A DNA stretch of 64,000 bases from Candida dubliniensis CD36 (taxonomy: Eukaryota; Ascomycota; Pichiomycetes; Serinales; Debaryomycetaceae): assembly GCF_000026945.1 (NCBI RefSeq), contig NC_012866.1, positions 310,001 through 374,000 on the forward strand, read 5' to 3'. Below the pieces are notes generated by a model. The model worked only from the letters and a program-made list of their open reading frames with translations, made no database searches and was not told the origin of the DNA. Both the position numbers and the translations under genes were made by a program. Position 1 is the stretch's first letter; each line of letters starts with the position of its first letter. This document shows positions 49,633 through 59,667 of this stretch, piece by piece.

Positions 49633-52104
49633 CTATTTTTTTGCTGTAACTACTCTTTGTATATGATCCATAAACAGTTGTAAACTGGCATCATCGGTGA
49701 AAACGTCACTTCGATCTCCAATACCATAGAGATGATTGACATTTGTAGCATAGCTTGTACTTGGGTTTAATTTGGCCATCAAGAATCTTGCTTGAGACCC
49801 ACCTTCATCACAATCAATAAACCTAGGCAATGGAAATCTATCCATTAATAACATCATTGCCTCTCTTTTCGGAGCTTCCAAGAAATCTTTGAAATATTGA
49901 TATTCCTCTTGTTCATGATATCCAGCTTTTCTCCATTCAGCCACTTGAGTCCCATGATAAATTAAAATTTGGAAAAAAGTATCCAATAATAATATTTTTG
50001 ATCGACCTAAACTCAATGAGTCCAACAATACTGGTTCTGGTTCGTTTATTGTTTCACCAGTGGTTTCATCTACTAATGATCCCCATGTATTTACATCATA
50101 GGACAATAATGTTGGCTGGATCATTAATAATGAGTTGGCTGTATCTTCATGCATAAACACATGTCTAACATAACTGGTTTCATCAGGCGAGCTATTGAAA
50201 ACATTTATAAATGGTGACCGTCTTAAATGATAAAGAAATTGTGGGAATAAAGAAAATGTCTGGGCCAATCGAAACGATTCAATCTGACCAGCAGTATAAA
50301 CTGCAAAACGAGTACAAAAATCAATCAATGTGTTATCCAATTGTTTGACAATGGCAGCAGTTGTTGCTACTTTTGTATTTCCTGGTTGTAACTTATTTAT
50401 TGAATCACGAGCAACCAACACTAATGCAGTTTCTTGATCAAACCCTAATTCCAAGTTGATGTTATCGGAATCAGCAATAATATTTACAGGAATTGTCGTA
50501 ACACGTAATCTCATTTCACCAGATGGGTGCTGGTAATGGAAAAGAAACTGTATTGTTGTTGTTGTTGTTGTTGTGCTAGTAGCACCAGCATTTACTGAAA
50601 CACTATCTAGTTTCTCAAAATATAATGCATAAGTCGATTGTGGATTTGCATTACATAATTTCCAACTATTGGTTTTCCCTTCTCCAGCAATATTGGCACT
50701 TATCATTCTTTCATTAGCAGGAACAGTCTTATTAAAGGGCAACGATGTTGCATTCCCAATAAGCCCTTCAATTTTCAAATCAACTCCAGTCTTAACTTCC
50801 AAAGTGGCATTGAATCCCATATCCAAATATTCAGAGTTTTCTCCGTCTTCTAATTCTTGCTTTTTGAAAAATCTTATGAAACTTTGTTTGAAAATAGCGG
50901 TGCTGAAAGAATCACTCAAAACTACGCTACCCCCCGTTTTATAACATACTTCATCCATTTCATAAAGTCCTACTTGGTCATAACTACCAATGAAAAAATC
51001 ACAACTGAGCCCTAATGTAACAAGAGTTTTAGTTATTCCTTCATAAAACTTTTTGGCCTGTTTGAATAAATTAATATCACTTTTGGCAACATGAGAAGTC
51101 GAGGGAGCTTGAATGGTGGTTGTTTGCGCCTTTATAATATCATGATGTGATCTTAGTGGTTCCTTCAATAATTTATCAACAATTTTACCTGGTCCAAAAG
51201 TACATACTCCACTTATAAACACCATCAAATGACCACCGGTCAAATGATGCAGATTGTTTAAAATTGTCTTTAGTAACAACGAAGCGACATTTATTGCTGC
51301 ACCAGTAGCTCTTTCTGGACGTTCACTATATTCATTATGAGGAAATCTATCAGGTAACAAGTTTTCAATAATTCTTGTCAATTGATATTCGGCAATATTC
51401 ACTGGTTGTAAGAATCTTTTACCTATATTACCAATCAATTGATCATATCCATTCTGATCGTGGGCTTGTTTCAACCCAGCAGTACTCAACCCGGAACTCA
51501 TTAATCCAAGTGAAGATTGAAGTTGTTCCAATGTGTATTGTTTGTTCCCATTAAATGTGTAACTTAAATTATCATTACTACCCAAATCATGTATTTTGAC
51601 ATGTTTACCAAAGGAAATAAATCCGACCAATGCATCTTCTGGCAAAAGACTTAAAGACACCGTTAAACTCTCTTTGAGTTGTTGGAAGGCACTTTCAATA
51701 TCGTCATTCTCAAATATAGTATCAACCACGTAAAAGAATATTGGTGGCAAAGCACTTGATCTACCAGTTTTATATTCTACTGTTGTTAATTCTGGATTGA
51801 GATTGGGAGGGTAGCATGGCTGACCTTCAGAATCAACCATTGCTGGGATTTGATTGGATGAATTACATATCTGACATGTCCAAAGTGTGTTGTTTATAGG
51901 TGAGTATGGGTTCAATACTGATCGACATGTTCGACAACTAATAATACAATTTTGGTCTAGAACTGTGATCGATGTTTTGTTATTTAGAGGAGTATATAAT
52001 GCCCCCATTGGAATAACATTTCTTTGATGTTGTAATTTGGATTTGGGTAAAGAAGTCCATGAGAGTCTAACCCCGTCATTATCTTCTCTTGCTTCAAAAT
52101 CCAT
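49633..52104 (-). CDS. SEC23-like COPII coat GTPase-activating protein, divergent copy
   Basis: 823 residues with full Sec23 architecture: N-terminus MDFEAREDNDGVRLSW, zinc finger C57/C60/C77/C80, trunk domain with PPIFFYVVD and ATGAAINVASLLL, beta-barrel, helical region FRLAQTFSLFPQF, and gelsolin domain ending FPLPRFIDCDEGGSQARF. The residue matching the yeast GAP arginine finger (R722) is present as R773. Against yeast Sec23 by eye, motifs are kept but identity is much lower than expected for the main Sec23, and extra loops make it about 55 residues longer. It is therefore probably a paralogue (Nel1-like or lineage-specific), with the canonical gene elsewhere. Residue 810 is a CUG where yeast has Asn, fitting Ser decoding. 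Confidence 0.85.
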   Translation of the reverse strand: MDFEAREDNDGVRLSWTSLPKSKLQHQRNVIPMGALYTPLNNKTSITVLDQNCIISCRTCRSVLNPYSPINNTLWTCQICNSSNQIPAMVDSEGQPCYPPNLNPELTTVEYKTGRSSALPPIFFYVVDTIFENDDIESAFQQLKESLTVSLSLLPEDALVGFISFGKHVKIHDLGSNDNLSYTFNGNKQYTLEQLQSSLGLMSSGLSTAGLKQAHDQNGYDQLIGNIGKRFLQPVNIAEYQLTRIIENLLPDRFPHNEYSERPERATGAAINVASLLLKTILNNLHHLTGGHLMVFISGVCTFGPGKIVDKLLKEPLRSHHDIIKAQTTTIQAPSTSHVAKSDINLFKQAKKFYEGITKTLVTLGLSCDFFIGSYDQVGLYEMDEVCYKTGGSVVLSDSFSTAIFKQSFIRFFKKQELEDGENSEYLDMGFNATLEVKTGVDLKIEGLIGNATSLPFNKTVPANERMISANIAGEGKTNSWKLCNANPQSTYALYFEKLDSVSVNAGATSTTTTTTTIQFLFHYQHPSGEMRLRVTTIPVNIIADSDNINLELGFDQETALVLVARDSINKLQPGNTKVATTAAIVKQLDNTLIDFCTRFAVYTAGQIESFRLAQTFSLFPQFLYHLRRSPFINVFNSSPDETSYVRHVFMHEDTANSLLMIQPTLLSYDVNTWGSLVDETTGETINEPEPVLLDSLSLGRSKILLLDTFFQILIYHGTQVAEWRKAGYHEQEEYQYFKDFLEAPKREAMMLLMDRFPLPRFIDCDEGGSQARFLMAKLNPSTSYATNVNHLYGIGDRSDVFTDDASLQLFMDHIQRVVTAKK

Positions 52105-52639
52105 TTGTCCAATTTTAAAGCACTTCTGGGCGGCGTGTTTGATACTATAATGAAATCACTTTCTCAAGTATGTTCATAGGGAAAAAATTTTTTGTTTTGA
52201 TTCTTTTTCTTTTTTTTTTTTCCCTTCCTTCGCTATGTGATCGTTTCACCACTGAATTATTTTGATCTCGTTCCTGCTTTTATCTGAAGATATATTTTGG
52301 AACCAATTCCCCATTATTCCGTCGTTTATGGTTACAGTTTGGGAAATAATAGTAAGCATAGCAGTCTTGCTAATAAACAATTATTGCAAGATATGTTAAG
52401 GTTATGATAACTGTTCACCCAGAAACAACAACTTACTGGTTCAACAGTTCCGCAAATTACTTTAAGCTTTTCTACGATAAGAAAAAAAATCAGTTGAAAT
52501 CCAAATATGGAAGTTATTTGCGTACCACCAACAAGGAATGTTCAAAACCATGATATTCAACTATAAATACTCTTCTTCCTTGCTCTTTCCACCAGAATAA
52601 TATAATCCAGTAATTCACATTATACCATACTCCTAGCTA
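52105..52639. promoter_or_regulatory. Divergent promoter, SEC23-like gene and amidase
   Basis: 535 bp. On the amidase side is GATAAG at 52476-52481, with a minus-strand AGATAA at 52280-52285. These GATA-type elements are used by nitrogen-catabolite activators Gln3/Gat1, apt for an amidase. A TATAAATA box lies at about 52562, 78 bp before the amidase ATG. Confidence 0.5.
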
Positions 52640-54379
52640 ATGTCTGACTCGCTTTTCTATTCATTATTGACAACGGATCCTCTCAATAACTACCAAGATT
52701 CTGAAAAATACACCAAGTACTGGTTGCCCAAAGTTGAGCAATACCGACTTAACTTGGCCAATTCTACTCCACAAGAATTATTAATTGAATTACCCCAATC
52801 AGTGGATATTTTGACTAATGATCAATTCAATGCCGTCGATTATTTATATTCACAAAAGTTGTTATCTGAAAAAGAATTTGAAATAACTGATACTCCAGGC
52901 ACTTTACTTGTAAAACAAATGGAATCAAGAAAATATACTGCAGTTGAAGTATTCAAAGCATTTGCTAAACGAGCAATTATAGCTCATCAATTCACAAATT
53001 GTGCCGTTGATATTTTCATTGAAGAAGGATTAAAACAAGCTCAAGAACGAGATGAATATTTACAGAAAAATGGGAAATTAGTTGGTCCTTTGCATGGTAT
53101 TCCCATTACCCTTAAAGAAAATATTTGTATAAAAGGTAAAATTGCTCATGGTGGATACGTTGCCATGATTGATAATATACCAGAAAAAGATGCTGTTTCT
53201 ACAAAAATATTATCTCAATTAGGAGCTGTTTTCTATATGCGTACCAATGAACCACAAGCACTTTTACATTTGGATTCCGGGAACAATATAACTGGATTCA
53301 CTAAAAATCCATACAATTTATTATTATCAAGTGGAGGATCTTCCTCTGGTGAAGGTGCTGTTGTTTCATTTGGTGGTAGTGTTTTGGGGGTTGGTAGTGA
53401 TATTGGTGGATCAATTAGATCACCGGCAGCATTTTCTGGTTGCCATGGCTTACGTCCAAGTACAAGAAGAATTTCTGCTAGAGGAGTAGCTGGTGGGTCA
53501 GATGGACAAGAGTCAGTACCAAGTGTAATGGGACCACTTTCAAGAAGTATTGATGATTTGGAATTGTGGATGAAAAGTTATATAAACGTTGGAAAACCTT
53601 GGGATTTCGATCCTTGGTGTTTACCAATGCCATGGCGTGATGTGGAAGCTCCAAAAATTAATGAATTGACCATTGCTGTTATTAGAGACGATGGAATAGT
53701 TAGAGTAACCCCACCAATAAGACGAGCATTGAATAATGTTGTTGAGAAATTGAAAAATGCAGGTGCCAAAATTATTGAATTAACGACAACAACACCACCG
53801 TTAACAAATTCCAGATTAGCATATGATTGTGCTACTAAGTTATCAAATGCCGATGGGAATCATATGATGCGTCAATTATTTTCTCAATCAGGAGAACCAT
53901 TAAAGAAATTAACCAAATGGTATTTAAATCTTGGTGATGGAGCTAAACATTATACTGTGGCTGCGAATCGAGAATTGAATAGAATAAGAGATACATTAAG
54001 AGAAGAATATAGTGATTTTATGGTGGAAAACAAAGTTGATGTGATTCTTGGACCTGCTTATAATAATGTTGCTCCACATAGAGAGAAAGTTTATAATGAA
54101 TCATATACTTTGATTTATAATTTGTTGGATTTCCCAGCATTGGTTTTCCAAACCGGATTATTTCAAGATCCTGAAATTGACCGTTGGAATGAATCTGATT
54201 TACAATATGAATATAGAAGTGGAATGGAAGAATTGGAGAATAGTAGTTATAAACCAGATGAATGTTGTGGTGCCCCAATAGCTTTACAAATAGCTGGACG
54301 TAGATATTTTGATGAAGAAGTGGTTGCTACTGGTAAATCAATTATTGAATTTCTAGAAGTTGATTTATTCAAGAGGTAA
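52640..54379 (+). CDS. Amidase-signature family hydrolase (Amd2/acetamidase-like)
   Basis: 579-residue cytosolic amidase. The complete Ser-cisSer-Lys triad is visible: K159 in PITLKENICIKG, S234 in SSGGSSSGEGAV, and nucleophile S258 in GSDIGGSIRSPA. The 24-residue spacing between the two serines equals that in FAAH. The C-terminal CGAPIALQIAGRRYFDEEVV segment is typical. Length and layout fit fungal acetamidase/Amd2 enzymes, which release ammonia from amides. There is no signal peptide or membrane segment. GATA elements upstream suggest nitrogen control. Exact substrate cannot be read from sequence. Confidence 0.93.
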   Translation: MSDSLFYSLLTTDPLNNYQDSEKYTKYWLPKVEQYRLNLANSTPQELLIELPQSVDILTNDQFNAVDYLYSQKLLSEKEFEITDTPGTLLVKQMESRKYTAVEVFKAFAKRAIIAHQFTNCAVDIFIEEGLKQAQERDEYLQKNGKLVGPLHGIPITLKENICIKGKIAHGGYVAMIDNIPEKDAVSTKILSQLGAVFYMRTNEPQALLHLDSGNNITGFTKNPYNLLLSSGGSSSGEGAVVSFGGSVLGVGSDIGGSIRSPAAFSGCHGLRPSTRRISARGVAGGSDGQESVPSVMGPLSRSIDDLELWMKSYINVGKPWDFDPWCLPMPWRDVEAPKINELTIAVIRDDGIVRVTPPIRRALNNVVEKLKNAGAKIIELTTTTPPLTNSRLAYDCATKLSNADGNHMMRQLFSQSGEPLKKLTKWYLNLGDGAKHYTVAANRELNRIRDTLREEYSDFMVENKVDVILGPAYNNVAPHREKVYNESYTLIYNLLDFPALVFQTGLFQDPEIDRWNESDLQYEYRSGMEELENSSYKPDECCGAPIALQIAGRRYFDEEVVATGKSIIEFLEVDLFKR

Positions 54380-54608
54380 GAATGTATTATGTTTGTTTAA
54401 TCAATTGACAACTTTTCATCTTGTGTTTGTTTCTAGAATAGTCTTTATGTTTCTCTTTATAAATAAGATCAAAAATATATATTCTTTTTAAAGTCTCGAT
54501 TAATTACGTCAGTCCAAGTTCTAATTTAGATGCGTTAAATTAATCATTCTTTCCCCACATTATAAATAGGAGATTTCAAGAATACAAAAAAAAAGTGTGT
54601 AAGTATAT

Positions 54609-54658
54609 ACCTTAGGTCCACCCCCTTCTTTACTGTAATAAGGGGTGGGGGACTAGGT
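54609..54658. repeat. GC-rich imperfect inverted repeat
   Basis: Left arm 54609-54627 (ACCTTAGGTCCACCCCCTT) is nearly the reverse complement of right arm 54640-54658, with small bulges and a 12-base spacer. The arms are GC-rich inside very AT-rich DNA. Could form a hairpin in RNA or a cruciform; function unknown. Confidence 0.6.
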
Positions 54659-55817
54659 TGTTTCGATTTCCCATTTAACTCCACAATTATAATTTAGTGG
54701 AAAAGTAAATCAGAAAAATAAGGAAAGAGTGATACAGATTTCACCATATTGGGAAATGAATGATGTACGTATAGTTGAGAAAAGGATTGGAGGGTATTGA
54801 TCGTAAGATAAGATTCAAAACGATAACAACTTTAGTCAATTGGTACTAGACAGATTCAGAATTGCTAATGCTGTAATAGGAAAATATTACTTGTCCCCCT
54901 TTCCTCATTTTTTTTGCTGCTAATAAATGTATTGTAGAATTATACACATATCAATCCAAGAAAGCATTACATGACTACTTGTTAATATTCACATTTAAAT
55001 CTCTATCCAATTTTTATTTTATCTATCGTGGCTAATCCGCGACTCCTTTCGATCCACGACATATCTCAGATTAACCCAGAACAATTGATTCATGAACAAT
55101 GATTGGTAATAATAATATGTTTGATTATTCTTTTTTTTTTTTTTGTATAGATTTAGCATATCCGATTTGGTCTTTATTGGTTAGTTAGCTCGTGATTTTT
55201 TAAATAATAGTGAGACGGTTGGTTGATATTTCCCAAAAGAGTTAAATTGAATGAATTATTATCAAGTGTGTATGGAATTTTAATTACAAAAGTTGGTTGT
55301 CAATGTCACGATCTCACCTCAAAGAAAAAAAATAAACAATAATCAAATCAAAATCAATTTAAATCAATTTAGATTAACATTGTACAAATGATGTAATGTA
55401 TACTAAGGATTAACTATAATAATGAACCCCACTCTCTATAAAGAAGTATTGAACTGAGTTACAATATCATTTACTACTCTATGTACATCACACAAAACAA
55501 AGCAAAGCAAATCATGAAACAAATTATCACTAATTTAACAAGCAGCATGGTCTAAAATTACTTAAATTTACATCTCTCTCTTTTTTTTTTTTTACCTCTT
55601 AACAACAACAATGACAATAACTAATTATTTTTAGATGTTCGTTGGTTACCATCACAATTTAGACTACTCAATTTTAATAATTTTAATAAAAAGTATTTGT
55701 TGTAATTCCAAAATAGAAAAAGACCACTTCCAAGAAAATATTACTGTCCCCAACAAACAAACAGCAGAAAGGGACCAACAAAATAGAAATAAATGATACG
55801 CGTATGGCAAGTTCAAG

Positions 55818-55857
55818 GGACCATATTGGACCATACCGGACCATACCGGACCATACC
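55818..55857. repeat. 10-bp tandem repeat, four units
   Basis: Four head-to-tail units, GGACCATATT then three identical GGACCATACC, with a partial fifth (ATGGACC) after. GC-richer than its flanks. It is not in a gene and not a simple microsatellite. Confidence 0.85.
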
Positions 55858-57081
55858 ATGGACCCTATATCATTCAAGAAAGGAATTGGTTTTAGATGGT
55901 GATATGTGTAAAATCAATATTGTGTGTGGCGAGGGGAGCCCCCACGTAAGAAATCCAATCAAAGACATAAGTGGTAGTTGGTAAGGGAGGTTCTCAACTT
56001 TACTTCAGGTTAACTACAACAGGACACGCGTTGTTATTATTAAGACGTGGTTGTCTAGATCAACGACAGCAACAACAACAACGCCATGACTTTATTATTA
56101 TTAGTATTATTATTTTGTTTTGTATTCTCCTAGGGCGCGGTTTTGCATTTCTAAGGGGACGAGGCGAAGAAATGAATTGTTTGATTGGTGATTTTATACA
56201 TTTGCAGTAGGTTGTAGACTATACGACAACAACAACAACTACAACCACTTCAAACATCAATAATTAACAGAGTTAACTAATATTGGTTTAATAACACTTC
56301 ACAAATGACGAGTATATTCTATAACATCACGAAAGAATCACCCCCACCCCCCCCTCACATTGCGCTTTTGTCAATGTTAACAATGCTTTGATATCATGTT
56401 ACAAAACAAACACGATTTGGTAACAAAACTGTTAACTGAGATTTATTTTTTTGTAAAATCAAAATCAACATCAAAAAAGGTTTTCCCCTTGCTACATGTT
56501 TTATAATTTTTTAAGTTATATTACAGATTCTTACTTTGTTGTACATTACTCTAATAAAATTGGTGGCAACTGTGCTATACGATCAAATCCTTTTCGAAAC
56601 CAGCAACGAACACTCTACAACAGGAATAACTCATAAAATAAAAGAGATTGTTTATTAGTCGAAAAAATCTATAAAGGAATACATAGACTAACGAAATCAA
56701 ACTAAAATGAAATGAAAATAGCATTTAACAATAGAAATGTAGGTTGTATTATGGGTTATCAAAACTCTCGAAATTAAGTAAAGAATTGAATTGTTTTTTT
56801 TTTTTTGAAAAGAGAAAGAATATACAAACATTAATTACTTGTCTCTTCTTTTGTGGGTTTGGGTTTCAAGTTCTTCATTTTCTGTGATGCAACAAAAAGA
56901 AGTACACTTGTTAAAAGTCAATCTTCATATACTCTGTAAGGTTCATTATCATTATCAAAAACAAGGGGGTGGGTATGTGAAAAGGTGATATCTTGTTTAA
57001 CTCAATTAAACGTGGTGAAATGCAAATATGGGTTTTGTAATAACCAACAAAAAAATAAAACAGATATAAAAGTTCATTATT

Positions 57082-57711
57082 TTAAAAACCTAAACCAGCA
57101 GATTCGATTTCATCTTTATCAAATGTTGGGAAAATTAAACCAGGTAATAGTGATTCTTGTCTTGGAGCTCTTGGTGGAGTAGTTATCTTGTCATAAGTTA
57201 TAATTTTCTCCTTCGGCGTCTCAAAGATATTATAGTTTTCTATGAGCTTATCATCGTGGAAAACCCCTTCCCGGCATGATTTTATCAATGTCAATTGTCC
57301 TGGTAATGAGGAGGTTGATGGTGTGGAAGATTTGGGGGTATTTAATATAAACTCATTAAATGATTTTTGAGGCATATTCAGATATAATGATTTAGGTTCT
57401 TCATTCAATTCTTGTACGCTTTCTTCTATTAATTGTTGTAATTCACATTTCAATCCACAATCTTGTAAAAGATCAATCTTTGATTGCATTTGCGACAATT
57501 TATTAAGTAACACCGACATGGCAGCTTTAGATTTCCGTTGTCGTTTGGGACTTGATATTGGAGCTGTAGCTGATGTTGGTGTTGGTAAGTTTGTATTCAA
57601 TGTTGAGTGTGTAGAAGTAGTGGTAGCTGTATTGGTAGTACCAGTGGGGTATGAAGATACATTAGAGTGTCTTCTCTTTCTAGAAGTGTAAGTGAATGGA
57701 GATTGTAACAT
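57082..57711 (-). CDS. Uncharacterised nuclear-looking protein, 209 residues
   Basis: I do not recognise the family. The N-terminus has SRKRRHS and SPKRQRKSK, a plausible bipartite nuclear signal around a Thr/Ser/Pro linker. A helical segment follows at about 62-105 (KAAMSVLLNKLSQMQSKIDL through LQQLIEESVQELNE). The C-terminal half is proline-rich with several Ser/Thr-Pro sites (NTPKSSTP, FETPKE, KITTPPRAP), ending SLLPGLIFPTFDKDEIESAG. Clustered minimal CDK sites plus nuclear signals suggest a regulated nuclear factor, by inference only. Its upstream region is the 4.7-kb gene-free stretch, unusually long. Confidence 0.75.
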   Translation of the reverse strand: MLQSPFTYTSRKRRHSNVSSYPTGTTNTATTTSTHSTLNTNLPTPTSATAPISSPKRQRKSKAAMSVLLNKLSQMQSKIDLLQDCGLKCELQQLIEESVQELNEEPKSLYLNMPQKSFNEFILNTPKSSTPSTSSLPGQLTLIKSCREGVFHDDKLIENYNIFETPKEKIITYDKITTPPRAPRQESLLPGLIFPTFDKDEIESAGLGF

Positions 57712-58085
57712 TGAGCTGACCTGAACCGAGTAGTTAATATAATGAATATGGGTTGAATTCTGATTATGTTAAACCAATAAAAAAGGGGAAAAAGGAAGAA
57801 CAACTCTGATAAAGTGAAAAGCAAAAAAAAAAAAAAAATTGATAATAAATAAATGAATATTTTGTGGTTTTTGATAGTGCAGGGAATTCCGATTGATATT
57901 TATACTAAATGTCTTGTGTAATTCTTAATTAACAACAAGGGCAAGAAGAAACGAAGAGGTAAAAAAAAAAAAAGAAAGAAAAAAAAAAAAAAAGAAAGCT
58001 AAATAACACAAAAGGAAAAAATAATTATTATGTTAATATCATTTCCTTTATTGGACATACATAACTTAAAGAATAATATAGTACA

Positions 58086-58475
58086 GGGTGGGTGGATGGG
58101 TAGGAGAAGGAGGGATATATGGTTTTGGGGGTTTTTTAGTAAAAGAGAGGGATCACAAATACAATATTGACAAGAAATAATCTAAAAATAAAAGAATAAA
58201 AGAGAATTTAGGTAGTAATACTAAAATCCAACAAAGGGTTAAATTGACAATCTCTAAAAAAAATAACAAAATACTTGTCTCAATTTAAATATTGACTCAA
58301 CAACGACAACTACAACAATGCTAAGACATTGTTTAATAAAAAAGAAAGAAATAGAAAATGCAATTGATATTAACTAATTGGTTAATTAATTATGCATTAA
58401 ACACGTTTGTGTTTGCTTTTTCTAATGCATACATCAATACCCATCTATCCACCCATCCATCCACCCACCCACCAC
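58086..58475. repeat. G-rich / C-rich inverted block pair
   Basis: GGGTGGGTGGATGGGTAGG at 58086-58104 is largely complementary to the CCATCC/CCACCC block at 58440-58475, with about 335 bp between. Both are simple-sequence-like, so complementarity may be incidental, but together they could base-pair in a transcript. Confidence 0.5.
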
Positions 58476-59649
58476 CACCACAACTACTTCGACCAACAAT
58501 AAGAATAATGCACATTATTAATTGCATTTGGCGTAAAAATTCTGTGTGTCTTTGTTCAATTCTTTAGAAATAAAAAAAAAAGAAAAGAAATATAGTATTG
58601 AAACAATTATAACATCTTCTAAACAATAAGAAACAACATCTATAAAATAACTCTTCATTTTATTGTTAAAAAGTATATATGATGAGATTATGATGATAGT
58701 GGTAATAAAGAAATAGATAATAATATCATACACACACACACACACGTATCGTACACACATACAACACGCGTGGTCAACGCTTACTCATTCACCTTAACGA
58801 CCAAAATATACTTTCATGCATGGTGATCTGTGGGTAAGTGAGTGTGTGATTTTTTTTTTGGAGAGAAACCCAATTTCGGAAATAGACTTTTCTATTTCTT
58901 TATGTCTCCCGAGACCATCCATGCATGCATGTGTGTAAAGCCATAAAGGAGCTTTGTATTGTATTGGTTTGAGTTTGTGTATATGTGCTTGTGAGTGAGT
59001 GAGTACTTATTATTATTATAAAGTTAATTTTCCTTATTATTTCAATTCTTAACAAAAGACTTATACACACATTTTCGAAGCAAGTTTATCGTACCCTATG
59101 CACTACTTTCTGCCTTATCATCATTACATAGAATCATATCCACTCCTTTCTTTCTTCTGCTTATCGGTATTGTTTGCAAGAAAACAATATCTTTAAGAAG
59201 TAGTTGTAATTGTAATCAACTTGTGTGATTGATAGTCAAACCAATTCAAGGGATGAAAACAACAATAATCAAAAGAAATTCACTCAAAGAGAAATATATT
59301 TAAGCTCAAGCTTGGATTTAGATTGTTTCACCATCAAATAAAGAAAATAAAATCCTCTGTAATCTATGAGTAGTTTTGGAATACAATAGTTTATTTCTGT
59401 TTTTTTTTATTTTCAGTTCATATCTATTTGAAAGGATAATTTCATCTTGTTATAATTCCTTCTATTGTTGTGTGGAAAAACCCGCAAAAATTGTTAGAAC
59501 ACTTAATTTTCCTCTTAAAATGCAATTCCAATGACGGAATAGGGGAGGGAGGGGGTTGAACTTATATCTTAGATTAAATCTAAGTCTAACTAGCCTCAAG
59601 CGTAAATCCCCCTTTTTAACAATAATGAAATCACCCCACCGCCTCTATA

Positions 59650-59667
59650 TGGTTTACTCGTAAACCA
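59650..59667. repeat. Perfect 8-bp inverted repeat
   Basis: TGGTTTAC-TC-GTAAACCA palindrome. GTAAAC is the forkhead core, present here on both strands. A second small palindrome (CTTAGAT-TAA-ATCTAAG) lies about 80 bp to the left. Function unknown. Confidence 0.55.

Larger units (their letters stand above)
54380..57081. other. 2.7-kb gene-free region
   Basis: No gene is supported on either strand. It holds a GC-rich imperfect inverted repeat (54609-54658), a 10-bp tandem repeat (55818-55857), two ACGCGT hexamers (55798 and about 56026) and several homopolymer tracts. A minus-strand segment at about 56890-56830 reads CAG then MKNLKPKPTKEETSN and a stop, like an orphan last exon, but no donor with TACTAAC was found. 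Confidence 0.6.

Noticed and set aside
56830..56895. Orphan last exon on the minus strand (KMKNLKPKPTKEETSN after a CAG)
   Set aside because: No donor with TACTAAC was found that would join it to the gene at 57082-57711 or any other frame.
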